From Panulirus ornatus (taxonomy: Eukaryota > Arthropoda > Malacostraca > Decapoda > Palinuridae), in contig NC_092279.1 of the NCBI RefSeq assembly GCF_036320965.1, positions 16,829,882 through 16,893,881 of the forward strand: DNA of 64,000 nt, written 5' to 3'. Numbering within the stretch: the first letter of the stretch is position 1; each line of letters starts with the position of its first letter. Below are positions 10,066 through 20,673 of this stretch, one piece after another. The notes under the pieces were generated by a model, which was given only the letters and a program-made list of their open reading frames with translations, had not been told where the DNA came from and did no database searches. The position numbers were made by a program, and so were the translations under genes.

Positions 10066-12184
10066 CTATTTATTAATTCATTTGTATTCGTATTATTACG
10101 CGAGAGCCAATTTTCATGAAAGTGTTCAGGTACAATCTAGGAATCTTCTGTAACTCAGGGTTGCGCTACGTCCACTAGCAAGGAAGTGTGAACTTTGAAA
10201 TTGAAATTGACGAGAGAATTCTCAGCGATACAACCTCGGTAAAGGTGACTACATCCTAGTGTAACCCTCATGCAGGCGGATGCACTGTAAAGTAGTATGG
10301 GATTCTTTTCGAAATTTATTGAAAATGTTACTTTTTTTTTTTTTTTTGCTTAAAGTAGTCAGAGAACTTCTGTAAATGATTTATTTGGAAAATAAGTAAG
10401 AAGAATGATTACATATGTGCTTTAAGATATTGGGCAGTGAAATAAAAGGGTTTTGAGATTATGACAGCAGCAAAACCTATATCGCTAAGACCTAATACAA
10501 TTGACGTCATTAACAAAAGACTTGTAGCCAGCCTATCATCAAAGAGAGAAAAAAAAGCAAGAGCGAGGATTAATCAGCAGATAAGTTAATATAAGATAAA
10601 AAGGCAAGAATTCATAGACGAAAGAAAAATGACCGTAAAAGCGTAATATTTTATGGAAATATAATCGATCCAGATATTAAGCTTGTTTAAACATGACGGG
10701 AATTGGTAAGTTTATTAAGAAGTCAGCCCACACCCACACACACACACAAAATCCGTTCGACCCAATAGTCCCCTCACGTCCACACCATCAAGATTCCATT
10801 TTTATTGACTCGGAGATATCCTCATTCCGTTGCCGCTCTGGCCAACACCATTTCTGTTACCAGCACCAATACCGTCATCTCTGCTGCCACTAATTGTACT
10901 ACCGATGTTCCCTCTGGCACCATTCTACCATCAACACAGACCACTTGCTCAGCTGCCACAGCTGCCACCAACACTGACATCAACTCGCCATTCTTGTCAC
11001 TAGCCTGGAAACCACAAGTTATGTTGTAGTTATTATTTAAGTTAGTTCAAGTTAGTTCTTTTAATCTGCTTTTGAGCACCGCGGCCACCATTCCATCCAC
11101 CAGAGCTGTCCTCATCACCTAAGCTGCGCTAATCTGTTACAATCAACATGCTGGAACACTATGGTTGAATGCATTCTTGTTTATCATTGACTCGAATTCA
11201 AATACGAACGTTTTGCCTGTGGCCAGCGGCTGTGAACTCTAGATCTGAAACGATATCTCATATGTTTGAACTTGAAGCAATTTATGTGAGTAAATAAATA
11301 TACACAACGCACGTTTATGTAGTAACGGGACCCATATATGTTTTGCAACATTTCAGAATAGAAATATACACACTTCTGTTCTACTGAGCGGTTTTTGCCA
11401 TGCGCAGTCTATATACGTAGTTTTTTTTTTCTTCTCATTTTGCTGAATAGTGTCACGTGAGCTATGATTCCAATGCAAGTATAGTGATGGTTTTAGCAAA
11501 ATTTCGGAAAAACCATGTTGTTACTATATTGGAAGTTTAGATAGAATTTAAGTATTACAAATATCAGCTCAAGAACAATATTCTAATGCACACTTACAGC
11601 GTGCTCTGGTGTTCCCGAATTCAGCTTGCACGGAGTTACATCGCGAGTGAAAAGTCGCCAATGGCGTTGGATGAAAAAAGAATACAATTTCGTGGAAGAA
11701 CTTTTCACTCCAAAGGACTCCATTATTTCTTTAAAACTGATTGTAGTTGCAGGAACTCCTGAAAGGGTGTCCTAAGTCATGCAGCGGGAGCTAAAATCCC
11801 TGGGGAGTCTGGTGACTATTGTAACATTACCTACAAGATGGGCGCACGTACGAGTAATGTTTGAGAAATAAAGGTTTTGAAAACAAATGAGCATTGTTAC
11901 GAGAGCCAGTAAGCCCATCTGTTATTTTTTTTTCTTTTTTACCGGATGAATTATGATGTGAAGTCGGAGTAGGTTTTTAGACATCATCTGAACTGCTCTC
12001 CGATATGAGAGATTCGTTGTCTACTTTTCTAGCTGGATTCATTTTCATTTTTACCTAGTATCGATCCCCCTTAACGCTGTAGGATACGTGTACGTGGTCT
12101 CGCCCAAGCCTATTAGATATGATACGGCCAAGTCTAGCGCTATATGGACTCCCGTGTTGTATCAGTTAGCGTTAAAGTGATGTG
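10064..12184. other. unique AT-rich sequence, nothing recognised
   Basis: Short T and A homopolymers (about 10332-10347, 11422-11432, 11928-11940) and a small (CA)n at about 10731-10748 are the only repeats. A threonine/serine-rich open frame at 10805-11029 is low in complexity and not supported as a gene. Confidence 0.45.
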
Positions 12185-12185
12185 T

Positions 12186-12252
12186 TGTGTGTGTGTGTGT
12201 GTGTGTCTATAAAGATCCTCCCAGGACGGCTTCTTGACAATGAGTATTTTAT

Positions 12253-12312
<60 letters not shown>
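12186..12312. repeat. (GT)n and (TA)n microsatellites
   Basis: (GT)n spans 12186-12206 and (TA)n 12255-12312, separated by about 48 bp of unique sequence. No retroelement end was recognised at either. Confidence 0.95.
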
Positions 12313-12313
<1 letters not shown>

Positions 12314-12658
12314 CCTGGTGTGCCACGCTGCTGTGAGTCTCGAAAGAGGGATATTTTGTATAGTAGTTGGGGGACACATCAACAGATGGCGGTTGCTGAC
12401 AGAAGCATTAGTGCTGCAGTTTACCCAACGGCCGTACAAACACGGCGCGATTTTTTCTTCTGTTCACTTTTGAGGCCAGCTGTTGTGGTGTAGCACTCAT
12501 ACACAAGGTGGTTGTGTTTTCCCCGACGTCAAAAGCTACTTAAGACAAATCATGATTGGCAGAGGGGGGAAAAAATCTGTATAATCACTGCCGCTATATG
12601 GTCATAAGTATCACATACTTTCAGACTGGTGTGTACGTGTGTCAGTTTGATATATATA

Positions 12659-12696
12659 GGAAGGGAATACCTCACCTGGCCCAATTCTCTGTTCTT
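12659..12696 (-). mobile_element. non-tRNA SINE, 5' fragment, antisense
   Basis: The reverse complement of this segment (AGAACAGAGAATTGGGCCAG..., 38 bp) matches the start of the plus-strand SINE at 12728. The two starts face each other across a T-rich spacer (12697-12727), forming a foldback with arms of about 37 bp. Confidence 0.85.
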
Positions 12697-12727
12697 TTTT
12701 TTTTTTTTTTTTGATTTTCCAAAAGAA

Positions 12728-12832
12728 GGAACAGAGAATTGGGCCAGGTGAGGGTATTCCCTCAAAGGCCCAGTCCTCTGTTCTTAACGCTACCTCGCTA
12801 ATGCGGGAAATGGCGAACAGTTTGAAAGAAAA

Positions 12833-12834
<2 letters not shown>
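12728..12834 (+). mobile_element. non-tRNA SINE with LINE-like 3' end
   Basis: The element of about 105 bp begins GGAACAGAGAATTGGG and ends GCGAACAGTTTGAAAGAAAAA before (TA)n. It has no recognisable A/B box. Its first 57 bases form a long hairpin: GAACAGAG pairs with CTCTGTTC, GGGCC with GGCCC, and GAGGG with CCCTC. The remaining part, CGCTACCTCGCTAATGCGGG, matches the 3' end of the LINE found here (CGCTACCTCGCAAACGCGGG). A second copy lies at 18501-18603. This fits a nonautonomous element mobilised by the LINE. Confidence 0.8.

Positions 12835-12916
<82 letters not shown>
12835..12916. repeat. (TA)n between two facing SINE 3' ends
   Basis: About 41 TA units, with the plus-strand SINE 3' end on the left and a minus-strand SINE 3' end on the right. 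Confidence 0.97.
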
Positions 12917-12918
<2 letters not shown>

Positions 12919-12957
12919 TTCATATTATTCGCCCTTTCCCGCATTAGCGAGGTTGCG
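12917..12957 (-). mobile_element. SINE 3' end fragment, antisense
   Basis: The minus strand reads CCTCGCTAATGCGGGAAAGG then GCGAATAATATGAAAG. This is the last 41 bases of the SINE family, abutting (TA)n at its 3' side in the same way as the plus-strand copies. Confidence 0.8.
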
Positions 12958-12988
12958 ATATATATATATTTTTTTTTTTTTTTTTTTT
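12958..12988. repeat. short (TA)n plus T-tract (LINE tail, antisense)
   Basis: Twelve bases of TA are followed by about 20 T. On the minus strand this is the A-tract of the adjoining LINE followed by TA. Confidence 0.9.
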
Positions 12989-13707
12989 ATACTTTGTCGC
13001 TGTCTCCCGCGTTTGCGAGGTAGCGCAAGGAAACAGACGAAAGAAATGGACCAACCCCCCCCCCCCCCCCATACACATGTACATACACACGTCCACACAC
13101 GCAAATATACATACCTACACAGCTTTCCATGGTTTACCCCAGACGCTTCACATGCCTTGCTTCAATCCACTGACAGCACGTCAACCCCTGTATACCACAT
13201 GACTCCAATTCACTCTATTTCTTGCCCTCCTTTCACCCTCCTGCATGTTCAGGCCCCGATCACACAAAATCTTTTTCACTCCATCTTTCCACCTCCAATT
13301 TGGTCTCCCTCTTCTCCTCGTTCCCTCCACCTCCGACACATATATCCTCTTGGTCAATCTCTCCTCACTCATTCTCTCCATGTGCCCAAACCATTTCAAA
13401 ACACCCTCCTCTGCTCTCTCAACCACGCTCATTTTATTTCCACACATCTCTCTTACCCTTACGTTACTTACTCGATCAAACCACCTCACACCACACATTG
13501 TCCTCAAACATCTCATTTCCAGCACATCCATCCTCCTGCGCACATCTCTATCCATAGCCCACGCCTCGCAACCATACAACATTGTTGGAACCACTATTCC
13601 CTCAAACATACCCATTTTTGCTTTCCGAGATAATGTTCTCGACTTCCACACATTTTTCAAGGCTCCCAAAATTTTCGCCCCCTCCCCCACCCTATGATCC
13701 ACTTCCG

Positions 13708-13709
<2 letters not shown>
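12989..13709 (-). pseudogene. LINE ORF2 C-terminal region with 3' UTR, 5'-truncated
   Basis: On the minus strand an open frame (13702-13181) encodes VDHRVGEGAKILGALKNVW..., LYGCEAWAMDRDVRRRMD, MCGVRWFDRVSNVRV, LKWFGHMERMSEERLTKRIY, GTRRRGRPNWRWKDG and ends VNWSHVVYRG. This is the region downstream of the RT catalytic core of a non-LTR retrotransposon. The YGCEAW...GHMERM arrangement is typical of many animal LINE C termini. The reading frame is uninterrupted, so the copy is young. The 3' UTR covers 12989-13180, with a C-run at about 13057-13070. It is truncated at 13709 and abuts (TA)n. Confidence 0.92.

Positions 13710-13773
<64 letters not shown>
13710..13773. repeat. (TA)n at LINE 5' truncation point
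   Basis: About 31 TA units directly adjoining the truncated end of the minus-strand LINE. Confidence 0.97.
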
Positions 13774-13774
<1 letters not shown>

Positions 13775-16700
13775 CCATGTTTTTCATTTTTGCTTATCTT
13801 ACCATTTCACCTTTAGCCTGTCTAGTTTAATTTCGTGTGTCGTGCATCAAGTAGATAAGTGATTAAACACAGTTGATAAAGCAGTTTAAAAGTCATCCAT
13901 TAATGCTTTAACCCGGTCCGCTTTTCAACATAATTCTCAGTAATTAGCGAAGTTTAGATATTTTTTGATTCTTAAAGTAAATTTAAGTTAGATGAACGTA
14001 TGTAAAGTAATGAAGTGATAATTCATCATGTAGCCCTGGCTTATTTTTTTTTAGGAAGGGAGAAAAGGCGGCGGAGGTGTTCTCACTGCAGTGGCTTTTC
14101 GTGTCGCTCTTAGCCAGTCTGATGTTCCCATAATTGGGTAAAGGTTTTATGATGTTTCAAACGCTCTGAACCTAATGCCCAGCATTTAAATGGCATGTAG
14201 CAGACCCTTCACTAGAAACGCTTTTTGACGAATAAAAAAGTTGAATGAATTTTTATTAATTTCGCATATTGCACAAAGTATATTAATCACCAGTGCGATT
14301 GGCGGATGGTTTTTAAATCTTCTACATTCAGGATTTGGTGCATTGATTAAATATCAAATAGATATATCATACCTAATGTTTTGCAGTTGGTTAGTAACCT
14401 TTGTCAAATGATGGGAAACTCGAAGATTTTTCGTTCGTATGTACAACGTAATTTTGAAATGTTTTCGGTAATATTCCCCAACCGCACATATACTGAAACT
14501 GTCTGAACTAATTTGTAGTTATTTGGTACATATTTTTATTGCATATTTTTTTTCTTCACCCCACGTTCGCTACGTAAACGCCAGGAACGAACTGGCCTCA
14601 TTTGCACACATCCAATTTCTAGTTGTCTTTTTAATGTACCGAGAGTAGATCCCGCCTTCCACAGCCTACAAACCTAGCTAGTAGACTGCTGGATGGCTTG
14701 CCTTGGCTGCTTCATACGTCCATTATCAACGTTGCTCCAGTCCTTCCTTAAAATCATTGAGCTAACTGCCTGTCCGTGTATTACATGTATTGATAGTTCA
14801 CCTTTAACAGTTACCTGATGGTAGTTGATTCCAGTGTTCTATGAGGACTGATGAGGAAATATTTACTTCATCCAAAGTCGGATATTCGTAGACCGAAAAC
14901 ATCCAATACCCGATCGTCACTGCGAATAATTTGAGATTCCTGTCCAAATGAAGCTAGAATTTCGGAAATTGGATTCGAGACAGCATGGGATGCGCTTTTT
15001 ATTATTTTATTTCCTGTTGTTTCTGGGTTTTTGCCATATCGTGTTCTGATGAGGGCGTCCAAGTACCGTTCATCATTTAGCAAATTCGTCATCTGTGGAG
15101 ACGACAAACTATTGCATTTCACATATTTCACACATTGAAAGCAGAGACCGGAATGATCGGTATATGTACTCCGTAATAAACCGTCATTCGAACAGTGCTC
15201 GCTACCAAGGAATTCGGACGAGGTGATCTTATGTATTTTGAAAACTTATGTTCAAGTACATATTTTGCTTTTTAGTGAAACAGTTTCGGATCTCATGAAT
15301 TGCTCTAAGTATTTCAGTTTTTGTTTTTTTTCCTGTAAAGTTTCCGTATTAGACATCCACCTGTTTGCGATAGAAATGAATGTTAGAATCGTTCAATGAC
15401 ATCAAGAACTATCCGAACAATAGTTTCAGCTTAGCTAAACCTAACCTAACCAACCTAAGCCATCCGAATAGACTTCGCTGTATGTCCGTAACTGTAATAA
15501 TACTTTTTTTCCTTGTCCTAATAATGGCTTACCGAACATTTTACATTCATGTTAAATATTATCACCAAAATGTATCGCTTGAAATGTTACAAAGAACTTC
15601 ATCTACCATGTCTCTGACCAGTGGCAATTAGATTATATGGAAGAAGAAATGGAGAGGAAGGGAGAGATGAAGGGAAGTAAAAGATTGATAAAGGAGGGAG
15701 GAAAAGGGCGAGCGGCGAAGGGCATGGGAGAGAGGGTACATCCAGGAAGTCCCCGTCCCCCCAGCGCCACACGTCGGCCAGGAGACAAACTATGCTGGCT
15801 ATTTCATGCTTCAATAACCAGGTTATAAATCTTCCCTGGATATGAAATTTATATGCCTTTGCCATCCAGTTATTTGCCGCATATCAGCATTCTTTTTTAT
15901 CATTAATTATATGATTCTGATATCAGATGAAGAAGAGAGATTGTGATCATTCATTACTGAGAGCATTTCTGAGGGCGTGATCGTTCGCGTGATCTCGAGA
16001 GTATAAACCTTACCTAATAACCTAGAAAGGCGAAGGGAGAGAAGATCCACGAGCATGAGTACTTTGGTGTGGGGAAAGCCAAGATGAACGAGGCGCTGGA
16101 AACGATTAAAAAGTTGGGAAATATATCATTGTAGGCCTCTCAGGACCAAACAGTTTGCTGCAAGATATGTTGATGTATGTATAATATTGCTGAGAGGATG
16201 TGACGAACATCATCAGGTTGAGAGATGCGATGAGTTTGGGATGGATGGGCCCTCCTCCCCTGGCCGTTTCCTTTATGCTTGTTGCTCCCTCCAGCAGACC
16301 ATCTCATCTACACTGCCACCGTTGGCTAGCCATTCATGTCCATTGCGCCGCGGCAGCTGGCACAGTTGCCCGAATTATTCAGAGTATTAATAGATTAATA
16401 AGTAGATAAATGGATAAACCACGAAATCAACAAGAAATTCACTCCTACGTTACTTCCTACCTTGAGGTATATACGTTAGTTATACGAGCACTGCGGATCG
16501 CATTTATAGATGACGAGTAAGAAAAAAAATAGCACAAGGTCAGATGGACTACCTTAGAAATGAGCTTGGAATAGAGTAAGTGAACTCATCCTACTCCACC
16601 ATTCACCACTTCAGGGGCTTGTGAGCCTAAAGCAGCCATGACGAGGGAGGTGCGAACGAAGCATCACCAGTGATATCTGTTCATAGAAACAGACATTCAA

Positions 16701-17125
16701 ACAATGCTCGAAATATATTTGAAATTATTGGGAGCCATTTTAAGATTTAAAAGACATAGAATTTTCTTTCCTTGTGCGGAAGAAATTTGTGGTTATCATA
16801 AATATTTAGCGTTATTAGTTTGCTGTTTGAGCATTTGTAAAAGTAAATCAGTAATAGGTGCACAGATTCACTGAGGCAAATGAAAGGTTAGCGGTTCCAA
16901 TGGGGATTAATCCAGTGTTTAACACTAGCCATTCACCGACATTGTAGACGGTCCTATGCAAGACTGAAGATACAGAAAAGGCTAAAGCTAAGCTCATCTA
17001 TATTCTCTTATCACTAGAGCACAATATCCTCGCGCAGTATATTGCCAACAGAAGTGCATCCGTCTCATATTTCCAAGGTTCGCAATATTGTATTGGGGAA
17101 GGTCTGCAGCACGGTAAGATAAATG
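13774..17125. other. unique sequence, one unrecognised open frame
   Basis: Mostly AT-rich with no supported gene. A minus-strand open frame at 15131-14868 is described separately. A telomere-like AACCTAACCTAACC occurs once at about 15438-15451 and is too short to mean much. The stretch 15640-15780 is purine-rich. Confidence 0.4.
14868..15131 (-). CDS. unrecognised open frame, possible exon
   Basis: An 87-codon open frame on the minus strand (KYVKCNSLSSPQMTNLLNDE..., ending GLRISDFG) stands in otherwise stop-rich AT-rich DNA. A pyrimidine-rich GTCGTCTCCACAG just before the internal Met codon at about 15090 could be a splice acceptor. I do not recognise the family. It may equally be a decayed transposon fragment or chance. 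Confidence 0.2.
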   Translation of the reverse strand: MKYVKCNSLSSPQMTNLLNDERYLDALIRTRYGKNPETTGNKIIKSASHAVSNPISEILASFGQESQIIRSDDRVLDVFGLRISDFG

Positions 17126-17372
17126 TTGTGACCTGAGGCATACTGTGTGTGTGTGTGTGTTATGACCAGGGACATACTGTGTGTGTAGTGACCGGGGACA
17201 TACTGTGTGTGTTGTGACCGGGGACATACTGTGTGTGTTGTGACCAGGGACATGCTACTGTGTGTGCTATGACCTGGGACACTGTGTGTGTTATGGCTAT
17301 GGCCAGTGGCATACTGTGTGTACTGTGACCGGGGACATATTGTGTGTGCTGTGAGGGGACATACTGTATGTC
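17126..17372. repeat. minisatellite, about 27-30 bp unit with embedded GT runs
   Basis: Eight to nine imperfect units of the type GTGACCGGGGACATACTGTG run in tandem, with GT runs of variable length between them, including a (GT)9 at about 17144-17161. Confidence 0.85.
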
Positions 17373-17663
17373 GTTTTTTATGCTGTAAGGAAGATCATCT
17401 GTGTCCGTATATGTACTGCTGTCAATATTCACATGTTTGAATTTTACTTGCGGTTAAATCTAATCCCTCCAAGACCCAGTTTCTGCCCATCTCTCTCTTA
17501 AAAATTACTCGCATCTTTCCTCTCGTCTTTCACGGATCTGTAATTCCACCTGATGACTCAGAGAAGTAAATATTTTTTCCTCGTCTCTTCTTTCTCCCTT
17601 TCATTAACTTTTTATTTCAATTAAGACCCGGCCTTGATGTGGACTTTCGTCTGTGACTGGAGC

Positions 17664-17706
<43 letters not shown>

Positions 17707-18261
17707 CAAGTCAAGGAAGACGTTTCTGGAGGCCAGTCAGTGAGGTCAAACGTTCAAGCACTCGAGTGCTGTCAGGTCAATCTTAGCTTCGTTGACGGTA
17801 TAAAATCATCTTTATATTTTCCAATCTTGGTTGACAGCGCTAATTAACTGTAAGGTTATCCTCGTTGTTTTTAACGTTAGGGGTCATTAGTGCGTACGAT
17901 ACTGACGATAGGCTATGAGTGACGGATCCTAATTATGATATAGCTGTTACTCTTTCAGAAAAGTGACTTTTTTTTTTTCCTTATGAAATGAGAACGTTGA
18001 TATGAGCGCGCGGTGGTGTTTCATTTACCGAGTACACTATACAGATGCATACCTGACGTTCTGGCATTTGAATGAGAGAAACTAAGTGTAGTGGGCGAGG
18101 TTGCCTGCCGCCTGAACAGGGCAGCCCCGTAAATAGACTTGGCTCAGCACACCTGTTGACACCATCTTGGGGGTATATAACACACGAAACGAAGTATTCT
18201 GGCAAGAATATATTCCAGGGCGAGGACTGAAACACGAGGGACAGTAAACTAACTAAAATGG

Positions 18262-18262
<1 letters not shown>
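17373..18262. other. unique sequence with one short (TA)n
   Basis: (TA)n occupies 17667-17702. Nothing else could be supported. A minus-strand open frame reaching into the next (TA)n tract has no recognisable content. Confidence 0.5.

Positions 18263-18342
<80 letters not shown>
18263..18342. repeat. (TA)n preceding PLE/SINE/LINE cluster
   Basis: About 40 TA units, the left boundary of a cluster of retroelement ends that runs to 20746. Confidence 0.97.
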
Positions 18343-18345
<3 letters not shown>

Positions 18346-18500
18346 GTGTAATAATCACATCATCAGGCGTCCTAGCTACGTCTCCGTTGTATATCAACCG
18401 ACTGTTATATTTCTCTTGTCTCCCCTGATGTGATTATTACACGAAAGTGCACTTGGGAACTTATCGCGTTTCATTTTCCCCATGGACTCATAGGAATATA
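18343..18500 (+). mobile_element. PLE family 1 3' end, solo copy with inverted tip
   Basis: 18367-18500 repeats the 3' UTR of the PLE at about 9520-9658, from GCGTCCTAGC to the end at CATAGGAATAT. It is preceded by 18343-18367, the reverse complement of the CCTGATGATGTGATTATTAC block of the same element. The resulting foldback has arms 18343-18367 and 18424-18445. No RT or endonuclease is present. The copy is followed without gap by a SINE. Confidence 0.85.
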
Positions 18501-18601
18501 GGAACAGAGAAGGGGGCCAAGTGAGGATATTCCCTTTAAGGCTCAGTTTTCTGTTCTTAACGCTACCTCGCTAACGCGGGAAATGAATATGTATGAAGGA
18601 A

Positions 18602-18603
<2 letters not shown>
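18501..18603 (+). mobile_element. non-tRNA SINE, second copy
   Basis: Begins GGAACAGAGAAGGGGGCC and ends in GAAGGAAGG before (TA)n. Compared with 12728-12834, substitutions in the long hairpin often keep pairing by G-U wobble: GGGCC/GGCTC, GAACAGAG/TTCTGTTC and GAGG/CCTT. The LINE-like 3' segment CGCTACCTCGCTAACGCGGG is retained, but the following GGCG of the other copy is lost (AATGAATATG). It starts precisely at the PLE 3' end. Confidence 0.8.
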
Positions 18604-18679
<76 letters not shown>

Positions 18680-18690
18680 ATTATTATTAT
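18604..18690. repeat. (TA)n then (TTA)n at LINE 3' end
   Basis: (TA)n covers 18604-18675 and (TTA)n 18675-18690. On the minus strand the LINE 3' UTR ends ...GACAAAGTATAATAATAAT then TA, so the tail of this copy is (ATA)n/(TA)n rather than pure A. Confidence 0.95.
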
Positions 18691-19664
18691 ACTTTGTCGC
18701 TGTCTCCCGCGTTTGCGAGGTAGCGCAAGGAAACAGACGAAAGAAATGGCCCCCCCCCCCATACACATGTATATACATACGTCCACACACGCAAATATAC
18801 ATACCTACACAGTTTTCCATGGTTTACCCCAGACGCTTCACATGCCCTGCTTCAATCCACTGACAGCACGTCAACCCCGGTATACCACATCGCTCCAATT
18901 CACTCTATTCCTTGCCCTCCTTACACCCTCCTGCATGTTCAGGCCCCGATCACACAAAATCTTTTTCACTCCCTCTTTCCACCTCCAATTTGGTCTCCCT
19001 CTTCTCCTTGTTCCCTCCACCTCCGACACATATATCCTCTTGGTCAATCTTTCCTCACTCATCCTCTCCATGTGCCCAAACCACTTCAAAACACCCTCTT
19101 CTTCTCTCTCAACCACGCTCTTTCTATTTCCACACATCTCTCTTACCCTTACGTTACTCACTCGATCAAACCACCTCACACCACACATTGTCCTCAAACA
19201 TCTCATTTCCAGCACATCCATCCTCCTGCGCACAACTCTATCCATAGCCCACGCCTCGCAACCATACAACATTGTTGGAACCACTATTCCTTCAAACATA
19301 CCCATTTTTGCTTTCCGAGATAATGTTCTCGACATCCACACATTCTTCAAGGCCCCAAGGATTTTCGCCCCCTCCCCCACCCTATGATCCACTTCCGCTT
19401 CCATGGTTCCATCCGCTGCCAGATCCACTCCCAGATATCTAAAACACTTCACTTCCTCCAGTTTTTCTCCATTCAAACTCACCTCCCAATTGACTTGACC
19501 CTCAACCCTACTGTACCTAATAACCTTGCTCTTATTCACATTTACTCTTAACTTTCTTCTTCCACACACTTTTCCAAACTCAGTCACCAGCTTCTGCAGT
19601 TTCTCACATGAATCAGCCACCAGCGCTGTATCATCAGCGAACAACAACTGACTCACTTCCCAAG
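18691..19664 (-). pseudogene. LINE ORF2, 3' half: RT motif C to end plus 3' UTR
   Basis: The minus strand is open from the break at 19664 to the stop near 18868. It encodes LLFADDTALVADS (RT catalytic motif C, FADD at 19630-19641), RKLRVNVNKSKV (motif D region), CFRYLGVDL (motif E), then the C-terminal LYGCEAWAMDRV, WFGHMERMSEERL, GRPNWRWKEG and VNWSDVVYRG segments. The 3' UTR is 18691-18867. No stop interrupts it, so the copy is recent. It begins exactly where the neighbouring plus-strand half (19665-20673) leaves off in the element, less about 7 bases. The two pieces are one insertion with an inverted 5' half. Confidence 0.93.
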
Positions 19665-20668
19665 GGCAAATGAGAGTTGGGGTGAGAGAGTATCATTAAA
19701 TTTTAGGGAGAATAAAAAAATAAAAAGATTTTCTGGAAGGAGGTAAATAAAGTGCGTAAGACAAGGGAGCAAATGGGAACTTCGGTGAAGGGCGCAAGTG
19801 GGGAGGTGATAACAAGTAGTGGTGATGTGAGAAGGAGATGGAGTGAGTATTTTGAAGGTTTGTTGAATGTGTTTGATGATAGAGTGGCAGATATAGGGTG
19901 TTTTGGTCGAGGTGGTGTGCAAAGTGAGAGGGTTAGGGAAAATGATTTGGTAAACAGAGAAGAGGTAGTGAAAGCTTTGCGGAAGATGAAAGCCGGCAAG
20001 GCAGCAGGTTTGGATGGTATTGCAGTGGAATTTATTAAAAAAGGGGGTGACTGTATTGTTGACTGGTTGGTAAGGTTATTTAATGTATGTATGACTCATG
20101 GTGAGGTGCCTGAGGATTGGCGGAATGCGTGCATAGTGCCATTGTACAAAGGCAAAGGGGATAAGAGTGAGTGCTCAAATTACAGAGGTATAAGTTTGTT
20201 GAGTATTCCTGGTAAATTATATGGGAGGGTATTGATTGAGAGGGTGAAGGCATGTACAGAGCATCAGATTGGGGAAGAGCAGTGTGGTTTCAGAAGTGGT
20301 AGAGGATGTGTGGATCAGGTGTTTGCTTTGAAGAATGTATGTGAGAAATACTTAGAAAAGCAAATGGATTTGTATGTAGCATTTATGGATCTGGAGAAGG
20401 CATATGATAGAGTTGATAGAGATGCTCTGTGGAAGGTATTAAGAATATATGGTGTGGGAGGAAAGTTGTTAGAAGCAGTGAAAAGTTTTTATCGAGGATG
20501 TAAGGCATGTGTACGTGTAGGAAGAGAGGAAAGTGATTGGTTCTCAGTGAATGTAGGTTTGCGGCAGGGGTGTGTGATGTCTCCATGGTTGTTTAATTTG
20601 TTTATGGATGGGGTTGTTAGGGAGGTAAATGCAAGTTTTGGAAAGAGGGGCAAGTATGAAGTCTGTTG

Positions 20669-20673
<5 letters not shown>
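19665..20673 (+). pseudogene. LINE ORF2, 5' part: RT motifs 1 to B (inverted half)
   Basis: The plus strand encodes, after one early frameshift (around 19730), the linker KTREQMGTSVKG, then LRKMKAGKAAGLDGI, NACIVPLYKGKGDKSECSNY, RGISLLSIPGKLYG, QCGFRSGRGCVDQV, YVAFMDLEKAYDRVD (motif A, catalytic Asp in FMDL) and GLRQGCVMSPWLFNLFMDGV (motif B). A 2-base deletion near 20632 shifts the last few codons. The endonuclease domain is absent because of 5' truncation. The copy ends at GTTGGGGAT next to (TA)n, just before motif C, which is found on the opposite strand at 19664. The exact LINE clade cannot be fixed without the endonuclease. Confidence 0.93.

Noticed and set aside
13222..13697. Long plus-strand frames over the LINE copies (also 18593-19387 and minus 60402-60944)
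   Set aside because: These are antisense shadows of the LINE ORF, which carries clear RT and C-terminal motifs on the other strand.
15435..15458. Interstitial telomeric repeat (AACCT)n
   Set aside because: Fewer than three units; expected by chance in AT-rich DNA.
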